From: Castor canadensis
Taxonomy: Eukaryota > Chordata > Mammalia > Rodentia > Castoridae
DNA length: 64,000 bases
Assembly: GCF_047511655.1 (NCBI RefSeq)
Contig: NC_133398.1
Location: forward strand, 107,772,332-107,836,331
Direction: 5' to 3'
Shown: piece after piece, positions 23,531 through 35,655 of the stretch
Layout of the letters: every line of letters starts with the position of its first letter
How positions within the stretch are numbered: position 1 is the stretch's first letter
The notes under the pieces: model-generated
The model's database searches: none
Told to the model about the DNA's origin: nothing
Seen by the model: only the letters and a program-made list of their open reading frames with translations
Position numbers and translations under genes: made by a program

Positions 23531-23884
23531 ACTTCCTACTAGTGTCTTGTACTTGTCTCAGACTTATACAGGTGTGCCATGGTAATTAGCAGTTAATGGG
23601 GAGAACTATGCATTCCTCATAGGTGTCCCTGGCCACAGCTACAGGCAGATTTCAGTATCTTTTCAAATTTCTTCATGAGAACATCTAAGGAAAAATGGGA
23701 CGGTGTTCCTGAAGTGTAAATCCTCTCTAAGAATAAAGAAATGTTAACTTACACATGATTTTGACGATAGCCTTGTGAAACATGAGTGACAGAATGTGAC
23801 TATAAGTGTAAATGGCTTACACTTTCATAAGAACTCAAACTTTTTATTCCTTTTTAAATAAAGGTTTAGAAGGTAACAGTTGGG

Positions 23885-23975
23885 ACTGGTGGAGTGGATC
23901 AAGCAGTAAGAGGGCCTGCCTAGCAAGCATGAGGCCCTGAGTTCAAACCCCAGAGCAGCCAGAAAAATAAAAGAA
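23885..23975 (+). mobile_element. ID-half of the composite SINE
   Basis: 'gactggtggagtggatcaag', 'gcctagcaagcatgaggccc' and 'gttcaaaccccagagcagcc' with an A-tail. Confidence 0.85.
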
Positions 23976-23979
23976 GGTA

Positions 23980-25425
23980 ATAGTTTAATATGCCACATTT
24001 TTAAATTTCATTTTTCCAAATGTGGAAGATACACTGGAAGAGGCTATGGGGGCAATGTAAAACAACTGTGGTAGACATCAAAGAGTAGACTGTCACTGAC
24101 TAACTGAAATAGACTTATTGGTATAGGTGTCATGACTATTAATAAGCAGGGGGAAGTTTACAAAATAAATAAAATTAAATACTGAATCACAGTGCTTGAG
24201 ATGCAGTGATTGATCAGGTTCACAACTTGGTACATTAAGGAAGATTCCCAAATGCCTGGCAGAACCATGTCAGTGGGCCATCCACAGCACTGGTAAATCT
24301 AAACACTATATGCTGTTATATTACACTAGAGGTGTTAAGGTTTTGGGCCATCTAAGTGTGGCCTGTTGATCCAATAACCAGAAGTTTGCATTGCAGGCAG
24401 TACCCATAGTTATAGGTGCTTGTCACAATGTAGGAAGACCTGCAAAGAATGAGTTCAGTCAGACAAATACTTCAACTTCAATGCCAAAGTCAGCCACTCT
24501 TTGTCATCATACAGGCATAGATAGTGGTTGCTCCAGTGAACACTGTGCATTAACCTCATTGTTTCCTTCAGTAGAGGTGTTATTGCTTGACTCACTCTTG
24601 ATGGTGAACAGGTAGTCAGATACATTTATCACGAGTAAGCTAAATTTCCATAGAAGACTTAGTGAAGGTGGTAAATCTGTCAAGTTGCTGGCAGACACTA
24701 CCCAGAGAAATGAAAACTTCCTTTAACCTTGTTTTCATTGATGTATCAAGAAGGTGGAAAGTTCTTCCAGAATCCTGACTACTCTGAGCCTACAACACTT
24801 ATCACCAATATGAGACAGAGCCATAGACACTACAGTCATTTCTTGTAAGAGATCTGAGCTGTGGGTTTTAAAACCAAATGAACCCATTTTTCTTCTGGAC
24901 CTGCATGTGAATACCCTGTATGTATTCAAGTGTCTCCTGCCATGTAGTGTTTGTGTGAATGTGCTGTTCTTTTTGTTATTTGCTGGTACATCAGTGGGAT
25001 TCAGTGGAGAGGTTAATAGAAACTCCAGTCCTGACAGAACCCAGCAATCGTGGAATGAAAAGCCATGTGGAGCAGAATGAGAGAGTCAAACTCAAAGTGT
25101 GCACTTGAAATCACAGTATGTGCACAGTTGCCCTGGTTCTAGCACAACATTTTGTTCTTGTATAGTGCAGAAGTATATCAAATTTTATTGAGCTTGAGAG
25201 CAGTATCTTCTTTCACTGTGACAGCCAGCACCTATGTGCAATTAAGACTCTCTAAAGCTATAAGAATAATTGTATTTGACCCAGAAAATAAAAGCCTTAG
25301 ATTTGATGATTTAGAAGTTTCTTTACTTCATTTAAATATGATTCTTTATTTTTCTGTTCTAACAGATTGTTCCTATTACATACATAAATATGCTGTTGTT
25401 TTGGTTTAAAAAAAACCTCTCTTGT
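23980..25425. other. Unclassified, mRNA-3'-end-like segment
   Basis: About 1.4 kb lacks SINE and L1 patterns. It is moderately AT-rich, contains 'aaaataaaagcc' near 25287 and ends in an A-run at about 25409-25418. That would fit a retroposed 3' UTR on the plus strand. No protein similarity is recognised. Confidence 0.25.
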
Positions 25426-25427
25426 GC

Positions 25428-25688
25428 TGAGCTCAGTAACTCACACCTGCAATCACAGCTACTTGGGAGGACCACGGTTCAATGCTAGCCAGGGCAAAAA
25501 TTTAATGAGACACCAGCCTCAACAACAACAAAAAAGCTGGGCGTGATGGTGCATGCCTGCCATCCCAGCTACGGGGGAGGCACAGGCTAGCAAAAAGGGC
25601 TAGGGATATGGCTCAAGTGGTGGAGTGCCTGCTTAGCAATCTTAAGACCCTGGGTTTACACCTGAGCACTGCCACACAGAAAAGAACT
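25428..25688 (+). mobile_element. Composite B1/ID SINE
   Basis: 'ctgagctcagtaactcacac' starts the B1-like half. 'gggatatggctcaagtggtg' and 'cctgcttagcaa' mark the ID half. Confidence 0.85.
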
Positions 25689-25924
25689 CTATTGTTATTA
25701 TGTTGGTGTAATTTAGACTTGTGGCAAATTACAAAACATTTACTTGTGTCTATTTATTTGTGAAAATTTACAATAGGGAGTATTTATTGAATACATATAA
25801 GAGACATTATACAAAGTGCTGGAGATACACCCCAACAATCTCTAATCTCTGTCTCTTCATATATAATATATACATATATATGCATATGTGTGTGTGTATA
25901 ATGATTACAACTGCCTCTCCCTAT

Positions 25925-26110
25925 GGCTTTTTTTATTTAGCATTGTGCATTTAAGATTCTTCCATGTCTTTTGTGTCTTGATATTTCTTTTTATCTCTGA
26001 ATAATATTCCACTGTATGGATTTACCAGTTTGTTTATGTGCTCACCTATTGAAGGATTTCTTAAGCTTTTAAGTTTTAGGACCACTGAAATGTTCTCAAA
26101 AGTAATGCTT
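25925..26110 (-). mobile_element. L1 3' fragment, antisense
   Basis: 'gattcttccatgtcttttgt', 'aataatattccactgtatgg' and 'atgtgctcacctattgaagg' are the antisense L1 3' end. A short (TA)n/(TG)n run precedes it at about 25860-25900. Confidence 0.65.
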
Positions 26111-26630
26111 TTCTACACATTGGAACTTTTTTGATGTTTCTTCACTACAATTATAATGTGATAGTTCATAACAAGGAGAGGAAGCCTTTCCATACTGCTT
26201 GCTTCATTAGTCAACTCCTCAATCCAGCCACTGGTAGTGTCAGTGATATGAAAACTGCCATTCATTCATATGTTTTGAACTCGGTTAGGTTGAAACATAG
26301 ACAAGACTTTTTCAAAACACAAATGTGCTCTTACACTACCCTGCTTGAAGTCTTGTGGCTCTCACTTGCCAGAAGGATGGAATGCTAACTAATGCTTTAG
26401 GATGCTGGATCTTTCAACATTCTGTGCTTGCTTTCCTAACTTCATCTCTATGTCTATCCTTCTTGCTCCATTCTTCTTAGAGACAAACTGTTTCTTGTCA
26501 TGCTTTGACTTCTGCCCTCTTCTCTCCTGAGAAGTTCTTATGTTTCCTCCATTAATCTACATGTAAATATTTCCCCAACATTCATTCATTCTTTAACATC
26601 ATTTTTTTTTGTTATTTATTAAAAACTTAA
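26111..26630. other. Possible old L2-like sequence
   Basis: Pyrimidine-rich sequence with 'tgctttgacttctgccctct' near 26501 is reminiscent of L2, but the match is weak. No gene is seen. Confidence 0.3.
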
Positions 26631-26636
26631 CACAAA

Positions 26637-27012
26637 GCTGGGTGCTGGATGCTGGTTGCTCACACCTGTAATCCTAGATACTTGTGAGGCTGAGATTGGG
26701 AAAATGTTTGTTCCAGGCCAATCCAGGCAAAAAAAATTCACAAGATCCCATTTCAACAGAAAAAAGTTGGGTGTGGTGGCACATGCCTGTTATCCCAGCT
26801 ACAGAAGGAAGCCTAAACTAGGAGGATAGTAATCCAGGCCAGACTGTGCAAAAAGCAAGACCCTATCTCCAAAGAAAAAATATATATAGTAAGAAAGCTA
26901 AAGGGACTGTAGTCATGGGTCAAGTGGTAGAGCACCTGCCTAGCGAGTGCAAAGCCCTGTGTTAAAACTTCAGTGCTGCCAAAAAAAAAAAGAAAGAAAA
27001 AGAAAAAAAAAT
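26637..27012 (+). mobile_element. Composite SINE with a duplicated B1-like part
   Basis: Two B1-like starts ('gttgctcacacctgtaatcc' and 'gtgtggtggcacatgcctgt') precede the ID half ('ggtcaagtggtagagcacct') and a long A-rich tail. Confidence 0.9.
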
Positions 27013-27599
27013 CTATCAGTGATCCATGGAGTTTCCATTCTAGTTACAGTGATGTTTTAAGTTCAGACAAGAGATTTTCAGATAACATATTTCCAGGGTG
27101 AGACTTGGAAGAGAAAAATCCAACCCTTCCATCTAGGAAAGTAGTACTCCAGGTCAATGGGCAGCAAATGCCAAAATCCCCAGGCAGGAATTCCCTACGA
27201 GAACTTGGAGTGAACCTGGAGACTTGGCTGGTCACGGTCACGCACAGCATTTCCTCTGTGTAGTCTCCCCTCCTCTCTCAAGCAGAGCTAAATGTTCATA
27301 ACCTGACAGCTTCCAGCTATCAGGAAGCTTCATGAGCGAAATCTCTCACAAAAAGAAGTTACAACACTCCATGAAGCATTTCCTGAGTAGGTCCAACCCC
27401 GTGATGTCTCCCTCGTTTCATCACAGAAATCACCTGCACATCACACCTGGACCACACTTTCATAGGTAGACAGGTTGTCTTGTCAATTGGATAGTGAGCA
27501 TCTAAAGTCATGTCTGTATTTTCTATCTGTATCCCTGGATACGTTCATTCCTCATGGCCAAATTTTTTTTTTCATAGCTAAGCCTTTAGTAAGCCACTT

Positions 27600-28190
27600 T
27601 TTAAAAAATTTGTTCATGCATACGTTGTGTGGGCCATTTCTTCCTCCTACCCCCGTCTCCTCCCTATACCCCCCACCCCCCTCTCTTCCAGGCAAAATCT
27701 GTTCTGCCTTTATCTCTAATTTTGTTGAAGAGAGAGTATAAACAATAATAAGAAAGACAAAGTGTTTTTGCTAGTTGAGATAAGGATAGCTATACAGAGA
27801 GATTCCTCGCATTGCTTCCATGTACAAATGTGTAACATCCCAAGTTAATTCATCTCTAATTGACCTTTTCTCTAGTTCCTGATCCCCTTCTCATATTACC
27901 TCTGTTGCTTTAAAGTTTCTGTATTAGCTCCTTTGAAGTGAGGACGTCAAATACTATCATGTTTTGAGTTTCTTACCTATCCCCATACCTCCCGTGTGTG
28001 CTCTCCCCTTATCATGTGACCCAAGTCCAACCACATTGCTGTATTTGCTTGACCATATGGCAGATCTATGTTTAGATTTTTAAAAAGCCTCCAAATTTTT
28101 TCCCCAGAGTTGTTGCACTAGTTTGCATTCCCACCAGCAGTATACAAGTGTTCCTTTTTCCCCACATCCTCATCAACACCTATTGTTAGT
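27600..28190 (-). mobile_element. L1 3' UTR and ORF2 end, antisense
   Basis: The pyrimidine-rich 3' UTR ('ctatacccccca', 'taattttgttgaagagagag', 'gataaggatagctatacaga') is nearly the same as that of the longer L1 at 36.0 kb, so both belong to one lineage. It continues into 'gcactagtttgcattcccac' (ORF2 end) and stops near 28190. Confidence 0.8.
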
Positions 28191-28860
28191 GGTGTTTTTA
28201 ATGATCAGCCAAAATGAGCACGTATTATACACTAGATAAATAGCAATGAATAAGACAGATAAGAACTGTTTTAATAGTTCATATTTTAGCATTGGAGACA
28301 GAAGATCAATAAAATACACAAAAAGGTAAGTAAGGATAATTGCTATGCAAAGTAAAGAAGATATGATTGCCAACAACTGAGTAGGTGAGGACCAGTAATG
28401 GGCATTTCAAACTACAGTTGGTATGTAATTGACAAGAACAGAGAGCAGAGAGGAGAGAATCTGAGATCACTCATAGTTTAAAAGGATCAGAGGAGTAATC
28501 GGACCCAATGAGGAAGCCACCAGGAGAAGACAGACAGGTAGAAGTGCCTACATAGTTGCATTTCACTGTCTTTTTTTTTTTTAAGAAATGTTAACAACAG
28601 CAACAACAAAAAGTCACATTAGTAATCGTTCATAATGTATTTTCCATTACACGGCATTGAATCACCTTGTTATGAGGAATCTTGGTAGATAAACCTTTGG
28701 ACATTCTAGTAATTGGCCTCCTTTGGTGGGCTTCAGGTTTGCTAATAGTTGATTCTACTCTACAGAATTGTCCACAACCAATCCAATTATTCAATGAATA
28801 ATGCTGTCAGAGGAACCTGATAGTTCTTCACCATAAAAGAACACAATCACCAGTACCCAA
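28191..28860. other. Unclassified intergenic DNA
   Basis: AT-rich, with a poly-T at about 28570-28583. It is perhaps an old MIR/L2-type fragment near 28195-28330. No gene is seen. Confidence 0.3.
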
Positions 28861-28861
28861 T

Positions 28862-29070
28862 GACATGGTGAGACTTTTTTCTGTTCTTACTATTGAACTT
28901 TAACAGTTCTTCGTATATTTTGAATACTTGAACTTTATCAAATGCTATACTTTTTTATTTTGTATACTTTGTTTATTTCAAATATTAGTCCTTTATCAAA
29001 TACTATACTTTGTATACCTAGTATATATACATATATATATATTTTAACTTTTAGGTTTTTTATTTTGTTT
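28862..29070 (-). mobile_element. L1 ORF2 fragment, antisense
   Basis: 'ctattgaactttaacagttc', 'cgtatattttgaatact' and 'agtcctttatcaaatac' are the antisense ORF2 'loss of 3' end' region, partly repeated within the fragment. The continuation of this L1 region reappears at 31775. Confidence 0.6.
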
Positions 29071-29825
29071 CAGAGGGCTTGGCAAGGCAGCTACTTTCTA
29101 CAGTATCTTCTTAACAGTCACTAGACATGTGAAAGGCTGTTTTCTTATCTGTAGAAGGGCAAGGAGAAGAAGTCATGATTGTCCAACAGGGAACACGAAT
29201 CCCCAAATAAATTATCTTATAGAAATATCATACCTGCTTTGCCACTTTTCTATTACTGATAAAAATGAGAAAAAAAATTCACATTAAAAAAATCCTACAG
29301 GCTGGTATAGCAAGTTAAGGTCACTGGTTTTTTGCTATATATTTTTTTAACATATGAAGTAAATCCTTTAAACAAATATTTTGCACAAATTTAAGTTTAA
29401 AAAAATAGGTCAAGTATTTACCCTATATTTATTTGGTCCACTGAAAGACCATTGACGTGACCCTGGATGGTAGTTCACACCCAACAACAGTAACAGGCAC
29501 ATCCTTGGGGCTGGATGTGTACACAGCAGATCACATACATGTGAAGCTGCAGACAATGCTGGCTGCTACTTCCATGACTAGTTTCCACCCTACCACGAAT
29601 CAAACTGCAATGAAAGAACAAAAGAAAATACTTACCAATTATGGACACTTGTTCAGGCATTATTTAAAACAGGTAAAAATTGGGAAGCTTTTCAGACTTA
29701 ATAGATTACTGAACACAGGATAAAAGTTAACCCTGCTTACAAACACCTGAACATGGAGCCTGCAGTTGTCATGTGGAGAATGCACAAGCAAATGTGTATT
29801 ACAGAACTCTGCTTCTATTCCTGGG
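29071..29825. other. Unclassified stretch left of the CRLF3 retrocopy
   Basis: An 88-codon open frame at 29457-29723 (plus) shows no family resemblance. Part of this interval may be 3' UTR carried by the CRLF3 retrocopy, read on the minus strand. Confidence 0.25.
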
Positions 29826-30050
29826 TTTTTGTTTTGTTTTTTTTTTCCCTCAAGCCAGTCTTGGACTGCTATCCTCCTACATAGCCTCCTGTGTAGCTGG
29901 GATCACAGGAATGTACAATCACACCCAGCTTTTTGTTTGAAATGGGATCTCACTAACTTTTTTCCTGGGCTGGGCTGGAATTTCAATCCTTCTGATCTCT
30001 GCCTCCTGAGTAGCTAGGATTACATAGGGATGAACCAACATGGCCAGCCC
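29826..30050 (-). mobile_element. B1-like SINE, antisense
   Basis: A T-rich start is followed by 'cctcctgtgtagctgggatc' and 'gagtagctaggattacatag'. Short direct repeats, ctattcctg, flank it at about 29815 and 30050, consistent with a target duplication. Confidence 0.8.
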
Positions 30051-30442
30051 TATTCCTGTTGTTTTTATTTCAGAGTTTTGCACAGCCTTGGATCCAGATG
30101 CAGGTTTAACAAAATTAATGATGTCACATTAAGTTTTCCTGCTCTAACAACTTTAAGAAGAAGTACAGTAGAAGGGTATGGAATTTTTGTATCTTACCAG
30201 ACTTTTAAAGCTCATTCGATTTTTATTATAACGTGACATTTTAGTTAACAGGATGCTAATAACAAAATTGACTGAATTATGGTTTTTCCACACCATCCAA
30301 CTCTCTTATTGCTAAAATATTACAATGTAAATCCATTTCTAACAGCCTGAGAAATGAATTCAACTTTTTTAATCAGTTAAATTAAACCAGGCTGAGGATG
30401 TCTATGTTAAACCCTGCAAACCAGAGACAAGTATCCAAAACA

Positions 30443-31711
30443 CTAAAACACTAACACTTTCCATCCAGGATAGACAAACGAGCATCCAAAGTAAAAAGAA
30501 CCACAAGACTGATTAAGTAACCAATCAAAAACCACCTCTCTGTTATTGGAGTTAATAGTTACTTGGAGCTTGAAGTTTCTGTCTGCGTTATCCGTGGGTG
30601 CTTCCTAGAGTCACAGCTTCGACATCAAATGTGACAGTGGATCCAGAGGTAACAGCAGGCAACTGATTAGTCATTTCTTTCCCATTGACAAAGACTGTAC
30701 CATTTGTACTAATGCACACAGCTTGATCCTTCTGAAGAGACTCCTATCCATTCTGCTTTTCTGTACGTACTCTTATACTATCTCTTCTGTCTGGTTGTCC
30801 CGTGGTTTCAACTCTGAATGTTTGTGTCTGCCCACAAAAAATAGGTAGGAGTGTCGGAGTACAGCACACTGAGGAGTCAGAATCATTCCAGAGCACTGTA
30901 TTTCTTGATGGTAGCCCTCAAAGCCAGTTGTCTGCTCATGAAGCACCAACATGGAATGACCTATCTGGGGTACGCTCCAAGGACTCCACTCCTGTCGGCC
31001 ATCTCCTCGGGAGCAGGCTCTGAACTGATAATTGACATTGGGGTCTATGTGCAATACTATGAATTCAGTTTCAGAGCCTATGTATACGTCTTCAAAGTGA
31101 TTTGAAGTTCATTTTCAGAACTGGAGCCTGTAATCTTGAGCTGTGAATTCGTCATCCACTTTACACCATCTACTATGATGCCTCAGGGTTTCTCTATTAG
31201 TTCTTCTATCTGTACTGGTGGGCAAGACGCTACTGTTCTGTGCTTTTAAAAAATGTGGCCTTTCACTATGTTAAGAGTTGAATCATCCAACTGAACAGAC
31301 AAACAAGCCACATCAACCAGCAAAGTCACTTCTGGTAAGCTATCCAACTGAATATGGGAGGCCTTTTTGGTAAAACTCCACAGTTTCTCATTCTGTTCCT
31401 CTATACCACCAAGATTGGTGATCTTCCCTTCTTGGACAGGTCCTCCCAAGTTTTAACTCCATGTTCTGTGAGCTTCTGGCAGTCATCTAATGGCTTAATG
31501 ACTTTCTGTTCAGTGGTGTCCACTTCTTGCAAAAGTGTTACCAATTGCTCACCTAGGAGCTTCCAAGGAGTTTCCTTTAAATCATTAAAATGCTGTTGGA
31601 GAACATCCCTTGTCTGCGATGCACTCTCTTTGGTCTCTGAGCCCCCCAGCCCCTCACCTTCTAGTTGGCCTCCTGCAGCAGCAGCAAGGATCCAGCTTCA
31701 TGTCCTCTCAT
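30443..31711 (-). pseudogene. CRLF3: CRLF3 processed pseudogene
   Basis: Minus-strand pieces match cytokine receptor-like factor 3 from near its start to its stop without introns. In order, 5' to 3' on the minus strand: a start-like ATG at 31711-31709; the coiled-coil region with VTLLQEVDTTEQ and KPLDDCQKL; NEKLWSFTKKASHIQLDSLPEV (first 20 residues cited: NEKLWSFTKKASHIQLDSLP) near 31380-31320; the fibronectin-III region with HIDPNVNYQFRACSRGDGRQ near 31050-30990; a SPRY-like C-terminal part with EVVFDWLLNQSCGS; and a terminal PGWKVLVF followed by TAG at 30445-30443. Several frameshifts and stops separate these blocks, and the N-terminal part is shortened (the parent is about 442 residues). 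The real CRLF3 is a multi-exon intracellular regulator, so an intronless, broken minus-strand copy is a retropseudogene. 3' UTR sequence probably continues below 30443. Confidence 0.93.
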
Positions 31712-31774
31712 CCTGTCATTCAGCCAGTGGGCGGCTGAGGTGCAGGTCCATGGCTGAGCCGGACTATGCCCTGT

Positions 31775-32100
31775 GTATTTTGAATACTAGTCCTTTAGCA
31801 ATTATCTTTCCCCAGTCTTTGGTGCTTGTCTTCTCTTTCTTTTAACAGCACTGTTTGTGCAGCAGTTTTCATTTTAATGAAGTCCTACTTGTAAAAAGTT
31901 TTTGTTTAACAGATCGTGCTTTTGGTTATACTTAAAACTTATCATCAAACCCAAGGTCACCTTGATTTTCTCCTATCAACTTTTAGAAGTTTCCTGCTTT
32001 TGCACTTTAAAATTAGGTCTATGACCCATTTTGAATTGATTTTGTGAAAGATATAAGATCAGTATCTAGACTCGTTATTTTGCATGTGGTTTGGTAGTTC
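31775..32100 (-). mobile_element. L1 ORF2 fragment, antisense
   Basis: 'tgaatactagtcctttagca', 'ctgtttgtgcagcagttttc', 'catcaaacccaaggtcacct' and 'tgacccattttgaattgatt' follow the antisense ORF2 order. The fragment begins exactly where the CRLF3 retrocopy's upstream flank ends. Confidence 0.8.
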
Positions 32101-32394
32101 TAACACTATTTAGCCGTTGGAACCTTGCAGAGTCCTTGGAGCCTCTGCAGTGCCATCCAGAGTCTCTGCTCCCTCCTGGCTCAGTTAACACTTCAGGCAG
32201 AAGGTGGGTGAAAATGGCTGAGTCTGGAGCTGGACAGCTGTAGGGCTCATCCTGGTGACATGAGAAGCTGTCATCCCTACTCATTGTCCAGTGGTGTCTC
32301 TTCAGCAGGGATCAGCAGTCCAGCAGAAAAGTGGACAAGGCAGGTGCTTGGTTGTGCTCACGTTTCTGATGGGATGAAGGGAAAAGAAGTGCCA

Positions 32395-32478
32395 GAGCTG
32401 GTGGAGTGGCTCAAGTGGTAGAGCACCTGGCTAGCAAACAGTTCAAACTCCAGTATCACCAAAAAAAAAAAAAAAAGT
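32395..32478 (+). mobile_element. ID-half of the composite SINE
   Basis: 'gctggtggagtggctcaagt' and 'gttcaaactccagtatcacc' with a pure A-tail (32461-32476). Confidence 0.85.
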
Positions 32479-32479
32479 T

Positions 32480-35455
32480 GTTCCAGAGTGGCAGAAGGCT
32501 GAAGACAAGTTGGCAACCTCTGGGCCAGACAGGTTGGGGTAAAATTAGAGAAGAGACAGGGTCTAGGGAAAGGAACAAGTGGGTCTGGATGGTCACGTCT
32601 TGTAAGAGGAATGAGGGTCTTACAGAGGATGGACTCCAGGGTGTAGCCTCACTGTACTGGGTGGTTCTCAGACCAGGGTCCCTGAGCCCTGTCCTAGAGA
32701 TAGGGTCACTTCCTGGGCAGGGGTAACACTGTTCCTTCCCAGGAGTGGTCTCTATGAGCTCCCTCACAGGGTGCTGCCTCCAGTTATTGTGAACAACAAG
32801 CCCCTGTGTGGACTCCCAGCAGACTCTGTCCAGCCCTGCACTCCTTTGCTCCCTCATCCAGGATCCTCCTGGGTGTCAGCCCAGCATGAAGGCTCACCCT
32901 CCTTCCCTCCCCATCGGTCTCCTGGCTAGAGGTTTGGGATTGGGTGGGAATTCACCAGCCTGCTTTGAGAGGTGGGAAGCTCTCAGTCCAGTACAATCCT
33001 CAGCTCTGGTTCCATTACCTTCCAGCAGGGAGGGTCTGTCCCACATCAGAGCTCTGGAGGGAAGGTAGCAGCCTGACTCTGCTACATGAGAGGCTGGTCT
33101 ATGGAGGGGTCACTTGGCCTATCATAGAGAGGCAGAAGGGCCATCCGTGGGATTAGACAGTGGTTAGTGGGAGAAACTCATGGTCACAAGGAAGGAGTAT
33201 GGTTTCTGTGGAACCTGGTCCTAGGACTTTGTGCCAGATATTGTTTTACTAAACTCACTATCCCCAGAACTCTTCATACAGCAAAGGGCCCACTGAACTC
33301 TTCCTGCCTCAATCCCACCTTGAAACAAGACTGGGGGATTCAGTGATCTGAGGACATTGCCTGTGATCAAAAAAACCAGGCCACCAGCACTCCTCGGTCT
33401 AGGGGTCTTGGCCCTGGGGTCTGCATCTTTTCAGGCTTTGTCCTATTCAGTCACATCATGGCTGCTAAGAACAAGGGCTACTCAATTATTTCTTATTTTC
33501 TAGCAAAAATGTCAGGAGATGAGTTATGCAGTTACATGACTGCACATGGCTGTAAGAAGGTAAAGGGGAGAGTTAAGGATCCCTGTGACTGCTCTCTGCC
33601 CCTGAGGGCAGACCTCCCTCCTTCAGGGTTGGCATCAGATTTCTTGCCCAGGAATGGGCCATCCTTCCTGCCTCCCCAGAATCCCTGATATGAAGCTGGG
33701 CTGCTCCTGGAGGAGGTGAGAGGAGGAACATTCCAGGGGGAACAAGTTCAGAGACCCTGGGAACATCTGTTGTTATCCCCAGAAAGTCCCTTTGTAGGTA
33801 AGAGGTCATTAGGGTTGTGGCTTCTCCAAGTTGGGGATTCATCCCCTGGAGAGTGGGAATGGGAGACCTGAGCTGGATGTGGATTGGTTTGTGTCCATTA
33901 AATGAGGTGGGGGCAGGTGAGAAGGTGAGGGGTCTGCAGTCTGGAGGAGCCTTCAAGTCTGACCATTGGTAGGGCCAATCCTCAGTGGTCCCCTTGCCAG
34001 GAAGCTGTGCACAGATAAGCTGGGATATGGTGACCCTTCCTGGATTCACTGGGAGGAGATTTCTGCATGAGAAACTCCCTTTCCTTCCAGAAGCACTGAT
34101 GGTTTTACAATTGCTATTGGTGGCAGTAATCTGACTTCTCTTGGTCCTGGCCTACAGAAAAGGAAGGAGCAAGATGTTCTCCCAGGAAATAAAGAAGATT
34201 GACCTGGATGTGAACTGCAGCTCCAGGAAGTACATCGTATTCTGGGATTGCTCTGGTGTTACGCAGGCCTCTAGGAGGATAAGGGATCCTGGGGGTGAGG
34301 GGAGGTCCCAGGAGAGAGGAAGGGATTGCAGAGGGAAGGGGGACTCCTCCAGCACAGAGGGAGGCACTATGAACCTAGTACTGGGCACCAAACGCTGGGC
34401 AGGTACCTGGAGAATGTCAGGCCGGAACACAGGTGGCACCTGAGGGGAATGACAGCAGCAAACAAAGTCAGGCTTCATGGTAAAACAGTGCTCTCCAAGA
34501 CTTGTGTTGACCTGGGTAGGGAACAACGGGAATGTGGCAGGAAGAGGGACTCCTGGATCGTCACATGCAGACTGAAATTTACAGACAGGGTGACACAGAA
34601 CTTGCCTTGTAAACATTGAGGAGACAAATGTTGGGTGGGGGTGCAAGTACTCAGGGAGGGAATGGACCACTTAATAATTTGTAGGGGAGAGACTGATACA
34701 CGGAGGGCCTGGCCTGAGGGCACTTGTAGGCTCCCTGAGGAGAAAGGGACCTGGGACACAGAACCCCAGAAAGACAGTTTGGGGCAAGGCAGAGAAGAGA
34801 CCCTCTATGGGTACGCACAGAAACTCCTGCTGTCACACCTCCCTACTCACTCTGATTCACAAGGGCCCTAGTCTGCCTGTGTGGCCTCCTAGTGATGGTG
34901 GGAGGGTCCCATAAAGTTGCCTGGACCCACAAAGTCACCTCCACTGTTCCAGGTGAATCCCCCTACCTTCCCCCCTGCTTTTTATCTCCTCGGCTCACCC
35001 TCTGACATCCCTTATTGCTCCCCTCCCTCCAACTTGCCCCAAGGAACAAGAAACTGTAAGTTTGGAAATCTATTATTTGGACCACAGAGAATGAACAATT
35101 TTAAACACAAAGTCAATTTAGTCATGAGCTAAACACTTAAGAAAATAGACCCACAAGAAATAAAATTTATGGTTCTGCTCATAAGAAATGTTTATAAAAC
35201 AGTTGTCTGTAGACAGAAAATAGATGAGTGAATGTCTAGAGAGGCAGGACTGTGAAGAAGAGTGAGTACAGAGGGGTCAAAGGATGGACACATCCTAAAG
35301 GTTGATTGTGGTGATGATTATACATTTCTGCAAATAAATAGGAATTAAAACATGGAATGATTGTTCTATAAATTGTAAGCAAAGCCTTTCAAAAATAAAA
35401 ATGGGAAAAAATAGCAGCATTGTCTCTTTCAGAAATCTGTTACACACTCTGAGAA
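32480..35455. other. Repeat-poor, GC-richer region without a recognised gene
   Basis: Nearly 3 kb has no SINE or L1 and a higher GC content than its surroundings. Several open frames of 100-170 codons occur on both strands (for example minus 34670-34152), but none shows recognisable motifs. It may be the remains of a gene or an old unique segment. One exon-like patch inside it is listed separately. Confidence 0.35.
34091..34257 (+). pseudogene. Exon-like remnant: hydrophobic stretch plus basic tail, with a stop
   Basis: It is preceded by an acceptor-like ttccttccag. The frame from 34099 reads a leucine/valine-rich stretch (MVLQLLLVAVI), then TGA at 34132-34134, then LLLVLAYRKGRSKMFSQEIK and a short tail. 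A membrane helix followed by RKGRSK is typical of the transmembrane/cytoplasmic exon of a single-pass receptor. I cannot name the family, and the stop argues for a relic. Confidence 0.2.
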
Positions 35456-35461
35456 CACTTG

Positions 35462-35655
35462 CTGTGCATGGTGTGGTCTCTGTAATCTCAGCACTATGGA
35501 GGCAGAGGCAGGAGCATCTCGAGTTTGAGGCCAGCCTGGGCTATATTGTGCCTCAAAAAACAAGGACTTGAGATGTAATTCAGCAGGAGACCACATGCCT
35601 ATCATGCTTAAGGCTCTGGGTTTGATCCCCAATACTACAAAAAAACAAAAACACC
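35462..35655 (+). mobile_element. Composite B1/ID SINE
   Basis: 'ctgtaatctcagcactatgg', 'gaggccagcctgggctatat' and an ID half with 'gggtttgatccccaatacta' and an A-tail. Confidence 0.85.
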
